NCBI RefSeq assembly: GCF_026000295.1
Contig: NZ_AP026769.1
Location: 1,550,001 to 1,614,000, forward strand
Source of the DNA: Helicobacter suis HS1
Lineage (GTDB): Bacteria > Campylobacterota > Campylobacteria > Campylobacterales > Helicobacteraceae
Reading direction: 5' to 3'
Length of the DNA stretch: 64,000 nucleotides
Below are positions 18,180 through 27,799 of this stretch, one piece after another. The notes under the pieces are model-generated. The model made no database searches, was not told the DNA's origin, and saw only the letters and a list, made by a program, of their open reading frames with translations. The translations under genes and the position numbers were made by a program. Position 1 is the stretch's first letter, and each line of letters begins with the position of its first letter.

Positions 18180-18954
18180 ACACTTCCTTAAGTCTAAAAA
18201 AGCTACTCCCACTCCCGCTAAAAAAATAAGGCTGTGTATTATCTAAATGTTTCTCAAACTCTTTTAATGCAGGGTAAAGTGTGATAGCAGGGGTGTACAG
18301 ATCATTAAGAGTGGCGCGCGTGAAATGTTTGAGTAAAGTATGGCTCTGTATTGTTTTCCAATTTTGCTCTCCTTTAGTGGACATAGATAGGCGATCAAAG
18401 GCTTGATAAACTTGAGCTGTGTTACAAAAAATTTCAGGGGTTAAAATTTCTATTTCTAAACTCTCCTCTTCAAAAGACTCGATTAGCTCACCAAAATGAA
18501 AAACATGCGCACTATTAAAGCCAGAGATAAAAAAATTCACATCACTGCCTACTTGTGCGCCAATTTGATAACATTCTTGTAAACTCAAACCTAATTCTAA
18601 ACGGGTATTAAGCTCTCTTAAAAGCACCCCCGCATCTGCACTCCCGCCTCCAAGCCCTGCACCTATAGGGATATGTTTTTCTACTTCAATGGCTAATTCT
18701 AGGGTTTCGGGGTGGTTTTTAGCTTGGAGGTGAGTTTTAAGTATCTGTAGCATTTTATAAATCGTGTTTTTCTCAAGAGAGCAAGCAAAATTACCCTTAA
18801 GCAAAAAGGGAGCTCTTTTAACAAAAAGATAATCGCATATTTGGGTTTTTACAAGCATTAGCCTAGATAAAAGAGTGTGATAAGACGCCTCCAATCCTAG
18901 AATTTTTAAAAAGATATTCACCTTAGGATAGGCGATACACTCAAACGCATTCAT
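18157..18954 (-). CDS. ispE: 4-diphosphocytidyl-2-C-methyl-D-erythritol kinase
   Basis: IspE phosphorylates CDP-methylerythritol in the MEP route to isoprenoids. Its 265 residues contain the N-terminal [11 protein letters not shown], the GHMP-kinase ATP loop [20 protein letters not shown] (about 94-113), and the C-terminal [10 protein letters not shown]. It overlaps csrA by 4 bases and smpB by 23. Confidence 0.95.
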   Translation of the reverse strand: MNAFECIAYPKVNIFLKILGLEASYHTLLSRLMLVKTQICDYLFVKRAPFLLKGNFACSLEKNTIYKMLQILKTHLQAKNHPETLELAIEVEKHIPIGAGLGGGSADAGVLLRELNTRLELGLSLQECYQIGAQVGSDVNFFISGFNSAHVFHFGELIESFEEESLEIEILTPEIFCNTAQVYQAFDRLSMSTKGEQNWKTIQSHTLLKHFTRATLNDLYTPAITLYPALKEFEKHLDNTQPYFFSGSGSSFFRLKEVCERADTQ

Positions 18955-19187
18955 TCTAATTTACCCAGTTGTTTACCAATGCCCTCTAAAAGCGTATCGC
19001 TAACATCTCCGGAGGCTTTCTTGTTTTCTAAAGCCACCGCTTCTTTGAGTTCAGAGCGCAAAATAAGCAAGTGAGAGGGGGCATCAAAACCAAGTTTTAC
19101 ACTTCCCTTATCAATTGAGACAACCCGTATATGGATATGCTCCCCAATCACCACACCCTCCCCTAATTTTCTGGCTAAAATTAACAT
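18951..19187 (-). CDS. csrA: carbon storage regulator CsrA
   Basis: A 78-residue dimeric RNA-binding translational regulator starting with [20 protein letters not shown], the canonical fold. In H. pylori CsrA affects motility and stress responses. It follows the peptidyl-prolyl isomerase gene after 6 bases and overlaps ispE, in the same order as H. pylori HP1441-HP1443. Confidence 0.96.
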   Translation of the reverse strand: MLILARKLGEGVVIGEHIHIRVVSIDKGSVKLGFDAPSHLLILRSELKEAVALENKKASGDVSDTLLEGIGKQLGKLE

Positions 19188-19193
19188 TTAGAA

Positions 19194-19679
19194 TCATTGC
19201 GCTAAGATATGAATCGTTTCAATGATATCCCCTTGCTTTAAACTATCCAAAACCCTTAAACTCTCCTCCTCCTCAATTTGTCCAAAAACCGTATGCTCCC
19301 CGTCTAAATGGGGTTGGGGCTCAAAACAGAGGAAAAACTGGCTACCACCCGTGTCTCTGCCGGCATGTGCCATGCTTAATGCGCCCCTTTTATGTTTGTG
19401 CGGGTTATTTTGCACTTCACAGCGGATACGATAATCTGGTCCACCCATTCCCGTACCAAGAGGACAACCCCCCTGAGCTACAAACCCGGTAATTACGCGG
19501 TGAAAATTTAGCCTATTATAAAAACCCTCTTTGGCTAAAGTCGCAAAATTAGTTACCGCCTGTGGCGCTTCTTGCCCGAATAAGTGGATTTTAATCGCCC
19601 CCTTATTGGTTTTAATAACCGCATACTGATAAGAAGCCAAAAGTGTGGGGTCTATTTCATAAACTTTTAGAGCTTTCAT
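19194..19679 (-). CDS. ppiA: cyclophilin-type peptidyl-prolyl isomerase
   Basis: This enzyme catalyses cis-trans isomerisation of prolyl bonds. Its 161 residues contain the cyclophilin core: NFATLAKEGFYNRLNFHRVI, FVAQGGCPLGTGMGGPDY, ALSMAHAGRDTGGSQFF and HLDGEHTVFGQ, with catalytic Arg, Phe and Gln present. No signal peptide is seen, so it is cytoplasmic. It is the first gene of the csrA-ispE-smpB-exb operon. Confidence 0.94.
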   Translation of the reverse strand: MKALKVYEIDPTLLASYQYAVIKTNKGAIKIHLFGQEAPQAVTNFATLAKEGFYNRLNFHRVITGFVAQGGCPLGTGMGGPDYRIRCEVQNNPHKHKRGALSMAHAGRDTGGSQFFLCFEPQPHLDGEHTVFGQIEEEESLRVLDSLKQGDIIETIHILAQ

Positions 19680-19745
19680 GGATACCTTTGAAAAATTAAA
19701 TGATCGCCGTATTTTACCGATTTCACCTTAATTTTATGCAGTGGG

Positions 19746-20648
19746 GTGTTTATGTGGGCTCTGTTAGCTCTCTTTTTTTTAGGGTGTGTTTTGCACGCAG
19801 AAAAGGCGCTAGATACCTCTCTGATTCACCACACTAAACGCTCTCATGCCACCAAAAAAATACCCCGCCAAAATCAAAAGATCACCAAAAGCGCTAAAAA
19901 ACCTAATAAACAACAAGTAAAACAGCATAAAGAACAAAATAACGCCAACCTAGAACCGCTCCATCTTTGGATTTATAGCACCGTTTTTTTAATCGCCTAT
20001 TTTAAAGATGGGCACTACAAACAAGGCTATGGGCTTTTACTCCAAAACGGGCATGTGCTAACCTCTTCTGAGTTGGCCTATGATAAGGGCATGTATGCCA
20101 CAACTTTTGTAGCCAAAATGCAAGATGATAGCGGGCCTATGTTAATCTGTGTAGCGCGGTTGCGCCTTAAGGCCATTGATCGAAACCGCGGGTTATCCTT
20201 GCTTAATACCCATGCTTTTACCAACGACTATTGCCAAATCCGCCCAGAAAGTTACTACCATGCCCGCATCTACACAAAATACGGGCAAGATTTACTCACC
20301 AAAAATTCCAACCCACGCAAAGCCTTACAAATTTACTACCCTAAGATTAGCGATCAAGGTACTTTTGAAGTAGGCACTTTTGAAGTATCAACATATAAGG
20401 ATATTTTAGAAAAGAGCCGCAAGGATATTAATTATAGTGGTCAATATCTTAATTATAATCTTAATTATAGGGATCTACATCGGATCATACGGCCTCTCCT
20501 TAAAGATGTCTATGGTCGACCCCTTTTTAACCACAAAGATGAGTTTATAGGCATGGCCGTCTCTCTTCCTAATCAAAATAATGTTTTTGCCACCAAACGC
20601 GTGATCCAAGATTTTTTACTAGATTTAAAACACCGCTCTATTTTTTAA
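19746..20648 (+). CDS. exported protein with a degenerate trypsin-like fold (tentative)
   Basis: A 300-residue protein with a signal peptide at 1-18 and a Lys/Gln-rich linker to about 65. Then comes YKQGYGLLLQNGHVLTSSEL, which resembles the His-strand region of trypsin-like proteases, and later GRPLFNHKDEFIGMAVS, which resembles the oxyanion-loop region with Ser replaced by Arg-Pro. No catalytic triad is evident. Short internal repeats (GTFEV twice, LNY three times) sit near 210-240. Its place next to ppiA matches a secreted protein of unknown function in H. pylori. Confidence 0.65.
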   Translation: MFMWALLALFFLGCVLHAEKALDTSLIHHTKRSHATKKIPRQNQKITKSAKKPNKQQVKQHKEQNNANLEPLHLWIYSTVFLIAYFKDGHYKQGYGLLLQNGHVLTSSELAYDKGMYATTFVAKMQDDSGPMLICVARLRLKAIDRNRGLSLLNTHAFTNDYCQIRPESYYHARIYTKYGQDLLTKNSNPRKALQIYYPKISDQGTFEVGTFEVSTYKDILEKSRKDINYSGQYLNYNLNYRDLHRIIRPLLKDVYGRPLFNHKDEFIGMAVSLPNQNNVFATKRVIQDFLLDLKHRSIF

Positions 20649-20867
20649 CAATTCTAAGCCCCCCTTAAGCTTAAAAACTATACAATGCCCCTTTTGCTAA
20701 ATAGCAAGTGCTTAGCAAATGCTAAAGCAAGTGATCTTTGACATTTAAGCAAGAGAGTCTTGTAGCCAAGTTTGTTTTTACTTTTTGTTTTTTGTCTTTG
20801 GCTTAAGAACTCTAGTTAAAAACCTAGTTAAAACTTAAGAGTAATCTTGAGCCAGTTTAGGATTAAC
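20649..20867 (+). promoter_or_regulatory. 16S rRNA promoter and leader
   Basis: A likely -10 TACAAT lies near 20682, downstream of an A/T-rich stretch. The leader between it and the mature 5' end is about 180 bases, with CT/TG-rich sequence and no open frame. A standalone rRNA promoter is expected because 16S is not linked to 23S here. Confidence 0.5.
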
Positions 20868-22368
<1,501 letters not shown>

Positions 22369-22378
22369 TTAGAGAAAT

Positions 22379-22402
22379 GCCCTTGCATTTGTTTGCAAGG
22401 GC
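22379..22402 (+). terminator. hairpin just after 16S rRNA
   Basis: A perfect 9-bp stem, GCCCTTGCA pairing with TGCAAGGGC around a 6-base loop, begins about 10 bases after the mature 3' end. No U-tract follows, so it may be an RNase processing stem rather than a terminator. Confidence 0.55.
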
Positions 22403-22463
22403 CACAGGCTCAAGGCTCTCTTGCTTAGGTGTTGGAGGCAAATGTTGAAGGTTGTTAGGGAGT

Positions 22464-23696
22464 ATGCTGTTTCTGTCTCATGGTTATGTGGATAAACTTA
22501 AGAAACAGTGTCGCTCTTTTCTACTCTCCATCGCAGGTCGCCCGCTTTTCTTTTTAAGTTCCATAGTGGTTTTAATGACGCGTAAACGCAGAACCCTTCC
22601 CTCTTGCAAAACCCTTTTAGTGATTAGGCTTGATAATCTGGGCGATTATTGTCTATTTAGAAATTTTTTACAACCTTTGCGCGAAACTTACGCGGACTAT
22701 GAAATCACCCTTGTGTGCAATGCGGCTTATTATGAGATAGTTCAGGCCTGTGATGCAGCTTATTTAGATCACATCATTCCAGTAGATATATCTAGGTGGT
22801 ATTCTTATATCCATGGCTTCTTCTACCATCTTAAAATACTCTATCAACTCTCATGTAAAAGTTATACAACCATCTTAGTTCCCTTGCGCAGACGCAGTAT
22901 TTGGGCAGATGACTATTTAGCTCGGTTCCTCCCTGCTAGCCATAAAATTTGTACACAAGAAGTGCATCTCCCTCATGACCCCTATAACATGTTTAATGAT
23001 CCGACATTTTATACCACCATGATAGACACTTCATTTGCACCTCTCTTTGAATTCGATCGTAATAAATATGTTTTTAGTCAGTTATTAGGAAAACCTCTTA
23101 CAGAAATCACCTATCACCTTGATCTATCTTCTTTACCAAAAGATTTCTCTCTCCCTTGCCCTGAAAAGTACGGTGTTTTTGTTTTAGGCGCTTCAAGTCC
23201 TCGTAGAAAATGGGCTTTAACCTCTTGGATACAACTGGCTCAAAAAATAGATCCCTCTTTTAAAGTTGTGCTGTGCGGTACTGCAGGTGAAGTTTTAGAA
23301 GGCGCAAAGATTGAGCGATCCTGTCCGCGTGTACTTAATTTAGTGCGTAAAACTAGTTTGTTAGAACTTGTACATGTGCTTTCTCGGGCTTCTTTTATTG
23401 TATCTACAGAATCAGGTGTTCCCCATCTTGCAATGGCTCTAGGCTTGGGGCCTGTTTTTGTCATCTCAAATGGCAATGGTCTTGGGTATTTTGTACCCTA
23501 CCCTCAACATCTTACTAACACCGATTACCATGTTATCTATCATCCAGAAATAGAAGCGCTTTTACAAACCCCACATGGCTTTGGTCGCTGCATGGAGGCT
23601 TATAAAGATAATAGACTAGACTTACGCATATCCCATCCAGAGTTTGCTAAGAGGGTAGCAGAAAAAATGTTTCCTGATTTTGTCAAAGATATTTAG
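22464..23696 (+). CDS. glycosyltransferase family 9 (heptosyltransferase-like)
   Basis: About 410 residues, transferring a sugar to lipopolysaccharide core or a related glycan at the inner membrane face. It has an N-terminal hydrophobic stretch, then TLLVIRLDNLGDYCLF (the GT9 N-lobe), and a C-lobe with FVLGASSPRRKWAL, VVLCGTAGE and STESGVPHLAMALGLGPV, the nucleotide-sugar and acceptor region. A TTG at 22452 is an alternative start. It sits alone between 16S and the IS element. The exact acceptor is unknown. Confidence 0.82.
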   Translation: MLFLSHGYVDKLKKQCRSFLLSIAGRPLFFLSSIVVLMTRKRRTLPSCKTLLVIRLDNLGDYCLFRNFLQPLRETYADYEITLVCNAAYYEIVQACDAAYLDHIIPVDISRWYSYIHGFFYHLKILYQLSCKSYTTILVPLRRRSIWADDYLARFLPASHKICTQEVHLPHDPYNMFNDPTFYTTMIDTSFAPLFEFDRNKYVFSQLLGKPLTEITYHLDLSSLPKDFSLPCPEKYGVFVLGASSPRRKWALTSWIQLAQKIDPSFKVVLCGTAGEVLEGAKIERSCPRVLNLVRKTSLLELVHVLSRASFIVSTESGVPHLAMALGLGPVFVISNGNGLGYFVPYPQHLTNTDYHVIYHPEIEALLQTPHGFGRCMEAYKDNRLDLRISHPEFAKRVAEKMFPDFVKDI

Positions 23697-23945
23697 TTTA
23701 TCCCGTACAAAGAATTTGGTTCTCTTAAATAAGGATTTTTAAAATTACACTACAAACTGCACTTAAAGAGACCAGTGAACTTTAGCTTGATTTTACAAGT
23801 ATCTTTTTAACCATTTTTTAGCTCTGGCTGTTGTAAACGCCTGCCTTAAGATTGTTAGATATTTTTTGATAAATTATCGCTGAAATATGAGATTAGCATG
23901 CCGTTATACTATTAGGATCTATTACAAAATCACTGATTGAAATAC

Positions 23946-23985
23946 GTGAATCACCCCTCCCTAAAGGGAGGAGCTTCCTAACTAA
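23946..23985 (-). ncRNA. predicted TnpB guide RNA (omegaRNA/reRNA) 3' scaffold
   Basis: The 3' end of tnpB runs into a hairpin (CCTCCC-TAAA-GGGAGG, 23956-23971) and then GGTGATTCAC at the transposon end. The other tnpB in the window (56827) has the same layout. In IS200/IS605 elements this region is transcribed as the TnpB guide RNA and the guide is the DNA just outside, here the reverse complement of 23926-23945. This is inferred from family biology and the shared structure. Confidence 0.5.
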
Positions 23986-25240
23986 CAGAAACTAGGGTTT
24001 CTGAACTCGAAAGGCTTTGCTGTTTAGAGTCTGCAAGGCTAATTCCTAACCCAAGAGACTTTAACCCCGCTCTTAAGATATTCTTAGCGGCATTGATGTC
24101 CCTATGCTCTGTGTATTCACATACAGGACAGCAATACTCTCTATGATTTAACTTAAGTTGGCGGTTGATATTCCCGCAATGATGACAGGTTTTGCTCGTG
24201 TATTGTGGAGGGACTTTCACAAAAAGTTTGCCATTATGCTGTTGTTTGTATTCTAAGAATTTGATGATTTGGTAGAATGAGGTATTAAGAATAGACCTAT
24301 TCAAGCCACTCTTTTGTTTCACATTCCTAAGTTTAGCTCTCTTGGTCATATTCTTGACTTGTAAGTTCTCAACTGCTACCAATTCAAACTTGTTAGAAAG
24401 TCCGCTTGTGATTTTGTGATACCTATCTTCCTTCTTGTGTTTAGATTTAGTAAAAATGGCATTCAAAGAATTTTGGCATTTGTAAAAATTCCTCCCTAGT
24501 TTTGTTTTGGTCTGTTTAGACTTTAAAACCCTGCGACTCTGTTTTCTTTGCAGTCTTTTAAAGGCTAAATTATATTTAGCTAAGTTAAATGTCTTAGAAT
24601 GCGTAGGAATGAGAGTCCCGTCACTTAAAGCGATGTCATGGATATTTAAATCTAAACCTATGGCTTTGTCTTGGTGGCTTAGGGTTTTTAAGGGCGTGAT
24701 GTCCCTATGGTATTCCACGCTAAAGCTCACAAAATAGCGTTCATTCAGGCAAGAAAAAGTGATTTGTTAAATGGTGCAATCTTTAGGCAAATCCCTAGAC
24801 CAGCGCACTTTAAAATCTTGGCGCATCAGTCTTAAAATCTTAAAGCGTTTGTTGCAATCTTTAATGGAGTAACCTTGATTATTCCAATTAAAGCTCTGTT
24901 TAGCAATCTTGGAGTTTTTAAATCTGGGAAAGCCTCTATCTTTGAGGGTTAAAGCACTTTTGAGAGCTTTTTGCGCGTTGATACGGCTTTGTTGCGCCAC
25001 AACACTAGAAAAGCTTTAATCTCTTTGTTTAAGATGATACTTAATCTTTGTGTCTAAGGCACTAGAGCTTGACCATTGTCTTTGGCTTTTCTCTAGGGTC
25101 TTATTCGTGTTGTATTGCTCTTGTTGCAAGTTTAGGCAGATATTATAGGCTTGGTTGTAAATGAAAAAATGGTGCTTGAGTAAAGCCTTTTGCTCTTTTG
25201 TAGGGAACAAGCGGTATTTAAAACCCTTATTGATCTGCAT
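23978..25240 (-). pseudogene. tnpB: TnpB (IS605 OrfB) interrupted by two in-frame TAA stops
   Basis: One continuous frame of about 420 codons is cut by TAA at about 25016 and about 24767, giving pieces of 74, 77 and 250 residues. All three are in the same frame, so these are nonsense changes, not frameshifts. The last piece keeps the RuvC-type residues: Asp in AIGLDLNIHD, Glu in LVAVENLQVKN and Asp in EHRDINAAKN, plus the zinc finger CHHCG...CPVC. TnpB is an RNA-guided nuclease helping IS retention; this copy should not make full-length protein. Confidence 0.85.
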
Positions 25241-25276
25241 TTTTGGAGTTTAGCATAATTATGTTAATATTGGTCT

Positions 25277-25693
25277 ATGGTAAAGTCTAGTGATATTAGA
25301 CACGGCAGACATTGTGTATTTCTCTTGCATGTGCATTTGATCTTTGTAACAAAATATAGGCGTAAGGCTTTCAGCAAAGAAGTGATAGACTTTCTAGGCG
25401 AAGTCTTTAAAAAAGTGTGTGAGGACTTTGAAAGCGAGTTAGTAGAGTTTGATGGAGAATCTGATCATGTGCATTTGCTCATCAACTACCCACCCAAAGT
25501 GAGTATTTCTAAGCTGGTTAATTCTTTGAAAGGTGTGAGCTCTAGAAGGGTGCGTGCCCAGCAGTTTAAAAGTGTTTGTAACACATTATGGGGTGATCAC
25601 TTGTGGTCGCCTAGCTATTTTGCTGGCAGTTGTGGCGGTGCTCCTTTGGAGCTGATTAAACGCTATATCCAAGAGCAAGAAACACCTGTTTAG
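25277..25693 (+). CDS. tnpA: IS200/IS605 Y1 transposase TnpA, apparently intact
   Basis: This single-strand DNA transposase cuts and joins at the element's hairpin ends. Its 138 residues are the full family length. The HUH motif is His64-Val-His66 in SDHVHLL, and the catalytic Tyr is Tyr130 in LIKRYIQEQ. The start ATG at 25277 lies 37 bases from the tnpB start, and the two genes diverge. The element could still be mobile through this gene. Confidence 0.92.
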   Translation: MVKSSDIRHGRHCVFLLHVHLIFVTKYRRKAFSKEVIDFLGEVFKKVCEDFESELVEFDGESDHVHLLINYPPKVSISKLVNSLKGVSSRRVRAQQFKSVCNTLWGDHLWSPSYFAGSCGGAPLELIKRYIQEQETPV

Positions 25694-25715
25694 TTATGCG
25701 TCTGTGCGCTTACAT

Positions 25716-25735
25716 CTCCGCCCTAAAGGACGGAG
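25716..25735 (+). repeat. tnpA-side end hairpin of the IS element
   Basis: An imperfect hairpin, CTCCG ... CGGAG with additional CC/GG pairs and the same CTAAAG-type loop as the other end, lies 23 bases after the tnpA stop. It matches the subterminal TnpA-recognition hairpins of IS200/IS605. Confidence 0.6.
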
Positions 25736-25872
25736 TTTTACGCGCGTTCAGATAAAAAGCCACTTACAAGTAACCATATGGCGGGTTTATGTGTACTAGC
25801 CGGGTGATTGTCTTTAGGTACTGTTTATGGGTGCGATTAAGGGCACACAACATAACGATATTTTATCACCTC

Positions 25873-26049
25873 TTACGCCTGCGTATTTTGCAAGTCTTGG
25901 AACTCCTTATTGTTCTTTAGCTGGTTGACTTGGTAGCTATCAAGTAAGATTGTATAGCTGTAGTTTTGCACAGCAATACCGCCATTACTCACCATTTCAG
26001 AACGAATTGGCTTAATTGGGAAAGCTTGGGTATTGTTATGTTTAACCTG
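25873..26049 (-). pseudogene. C-terminal fragment of an unrecognised protein
   Basis: A 58-codon open frame bounded upstream by TAG ends in the readable sequence EMVSNGGIAVQNYSYTILLD. It has no start and no ribosome site. It looks like the end of an exported or structural protein, perhaps truncated by the IS insertion nearby. No family is recognised. Confidence 0.3.
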
Positions 26050-26174
26050 CTACGCCTAAAACCCCCCAAAAGAGAATTACATGATTGATCCAAAGCACCA
26101 CAACAGCCAATATAATTAAAAAAATGCCTGTGATATAACGCGCTTTTTCCTCTAAAAATTTTGCTTTAAAACCC
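26042..26174 (-). CDS. C-terminus of a small membrane protein (upstream part overwritten)
   Basis: The frame reads EEKARYITGIFLIILAVVVL then WINHVILFWGVLGVAG and stops at 26042. That is a charged segment followed by two short hydrophobic helices. Its upstream part ends at displaced copy D1 (from 26175), so the N-terminus is lost. It may be a separate small gene or the end of the glycosyltransferase gene upstream. I cannot decide. Confidence 0.35.
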
Positions 26175-26546
26175 TTGATAAAAGACCTCTTCTCTTGCAT
26201 ATGTGTCTTCGCGATAACCAAGCCTATAGTATCTATCTAAATGTCTATCTAAATGTCTATCTAAATGTCTATCTAAATGTCTATCTAAATGTCTATCTAA
26301 ATGTCTATCTAAATGTCTATCTAAATGTCTATCCAGAATGATACGAAAAATCTTATGATAAATCCTACCACAAAACTTATAGCCAACACGAGCCACCGCC
26401 TTAAATTTTGCATTCATTTTAAATCCTAACCAAAGTAAATAAGAACACTTAGGATAACATAATCGGATAACATAATCCAATTTTAATTTTCTCATTAAAT
26501 GATCATTAAAATCTCTGATCATAAAATCAGCAAAAAGGATTGCCAT
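26175..26546 (-). pseudogene. displaced N-terminus of the CgeB-type glycosyltransferase
   Basis: This stretch starts with ATG at 26546 and encodes an N-terminal basic region, then eight DRHL repeats, then [21 protein letters not shown]. The last block overlaps in sequence the first codons of the body gene at 26652-27492, so this is the true N-terminus of that gene sitting at the wrong place. At the original locus its ATG overlapped that of mnmG on the other strand, so the two genes diverge. Confidence 0.75.
26235..26331 (+). repeat. 12-bp tandem repeat, eight units, coding for DRHL repeats
   Basis: The unit ATCTAAATGTCT is repeated eight times without change and encodes Asp-Arg-His-Leu on the minus strand. 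Because the unit is 12 bp, changes in number keep the frame and would lengthen or shorten the repeat. It belongs to the glycosyltransferase N-terminus, and its original place is just after 27481. Confidence 0.9.
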
Positions 26547-26651
26547 GTTAGATATTGTTGTTGTGGGAGGGGGGGCATGCAGGTATTGAGGCTTCTATTG
26601 TGGCGGCTAAAATGGGCGCTAAGGTGCATCTACTCACGCTTTTAATAGAAA
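26545..26651 (+). pseudogene. displaced first codons of mnmG
   Basis: ATG at 26545 begins MLDIVVVG, the natural N-terminus of MnmG, and runs for about 35 codons to where copy D1 ends. The G run is 7 here and 6 in the intact gene, which shifts the frame. This copy shows the authentic mnmG start that is missing at 27792. Confidence 0.8.
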
Positions 26652-27492
26652 TAAGCCTTTACTTTAAAATTTTCCTTCTCTAAGGCTTTGATCATCTCAC
26701 CTCGCCCACCATAATTAAGCCCTACAAATCCAATATCATAGACACGCTCTACATTTTCTAAGGGGTGGTAGAAATCTAAACTAGAGGCTAGAGGGAAATA
26801 AAAAGCGGGCGTGCCCTCTTTAAGTATCCATTCTACTTTTTCAGGCGCTGTAGTGAGGGCTAGATCAATGAAGGGTAAAATGGCATGTGTGCCCAAAGGA
26901 CTATCTAAACCATAGCCAGCTGCATCATCCATTTGTAGATTAAGGATTTTAAGGTCTTTGTAGCGGTGTTTGATCAACAATAAATCTCTAGGACTGTAAT
27001 TCCACCCCCACCCTTGGATCATTAAAAGATCGGGTTTTGCATTTGCTGGGGCGTTGTCTATAATTTCACAAATTTTAGTGGTGTTAATAAAAGAGTTTGC
27101 CTCTTTGCAGTTAAGCAAGCGACCCATGTTAAATCCATAATGTGCTGTCCCATAGCTCCCATCATCTTGATAAAACAAGTACACCTCCTCACACACCTTT
27201 GATAAATCCTGAATAAACCCGCTTTTATCCTGCTCTGCATCATTGCCCGCAAAAAGTACAATGGGTTTTCTATCTTTAAACTTGTCTCTAAAGACCTGAT
27301 TAAATCCTCTTTTTTCTAAAAGTTCTTGGGTGTAGCTTTCAAAATTAAGGGTGCTCCAATCAGGAGGTGTAACTAATAAATCTGTCTTATTGCAACTAGA
27401 ACAATTAACAAAGGGAAAATTTTGATAAAAGACCTCTTCTCTTGCATATGTGTCTTCGCGATAACCAAGCCTATAGTATCTATCTAAATGTC
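26652..27492 (-). CDS. CgeB/DUF3880-like glycosyltransferase, both ends disturbed
   Basis: About 280 codons are readable without a start of their own; an internal start at 27196 gives the longest Met-initiated frame. The body has [51 protein letters not shown] and [18 protein letters not shown], typical of CgeB-like glycosyltransferases. The 5' end is overwritten by copy D2 and the 3' end by copy D1. Its true N-terminus is preserved at 26175-26546. Probably acts on surface glycans. Confidence 0.65.
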
Positions 27493-27799
27493 AACAAGTT
27501 ATTCACTCCATTAAAGGCTTAGAGCACGCCCACATTACGCGCTATGGTTATGCCATTGAGTATGATTTTATCCAGCCTACAGGGCTTGAATACTCCCTAG
27601 AGAGTAAACAGATTAAAAATCTCTATTTAGCAGGCCAAATCAATGGTACAACTGGCTATGAAGAGGCAGCAGCACAAGGATTACTTGCCGGAATTAATGC
27701 TTGTTTGACTTTACAAAATAAACCCCCCTTAATTTTGCGGCGTGATGAGGCCTACATCGGTGTGATGATTGATGATTTAGTCAGTAAGGGCACACAAGA
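27493..27799 (+). repeat. displaced copy D2 of 28738-29044
   Basis: 307 bp identical to an internal part of mnmG at an offset of 1245 bp. It replaces the glycosyltransferase 5' end and the mnmG start, adding a false N-terminal extension to the mnmG reading frame. Confidence 0.95.

Larger units (their letters stand above)
23946..25750. mobile_element. IS200/IS605-family element with divergent tnpA and tnpB
   Basis: The element contains tnpB on the minus strand and tnpA on the plus strand, diverging from 25240-25277, as in IS605. The tnpB-side end is marked by GTGATTCAC at 23946-23954 next to a 6-bp hairpin (23956-23971). The tnpA-side end is near a hairpin at 25716-25735. No target-site duplication is expected for this single-strand transposition mechanism. 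The right boundary is approximate. Confidence 0.8.
26175..26651 (+). repeat. displaced copy D1 of 27422-27897 as it was before copy D2 overwrote part of it
   Basis: Its left 71 bp (26175-26245) equal 27422-27492 and its right about 100 bp (26550-26651) equal 27797-27897, an offset of 1247 bp (1246 after a G7 versus G6 run). The middle 300 bp have no counterpart at the source because 27493-27799 is now copy D2. D1 therefore preserves the lost original junction of the glycosyltransferase and mnmG starts. Confidence 0.9.

Noticed and set aside
22379-22402. Start of a 23S or 5S rRNA operon after 16S
   Set aside because: The following DNA encodes a glycosyltransferase. No 23S sequence is seen, consistent with unlinked rRNA genes in Helicobacter.
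26235-26331. CRISPR-like array
   Set aside because: The 12-bp units are directly adjacent with no spacers and lie in an open reading frame. It is a coding tandem repeat.
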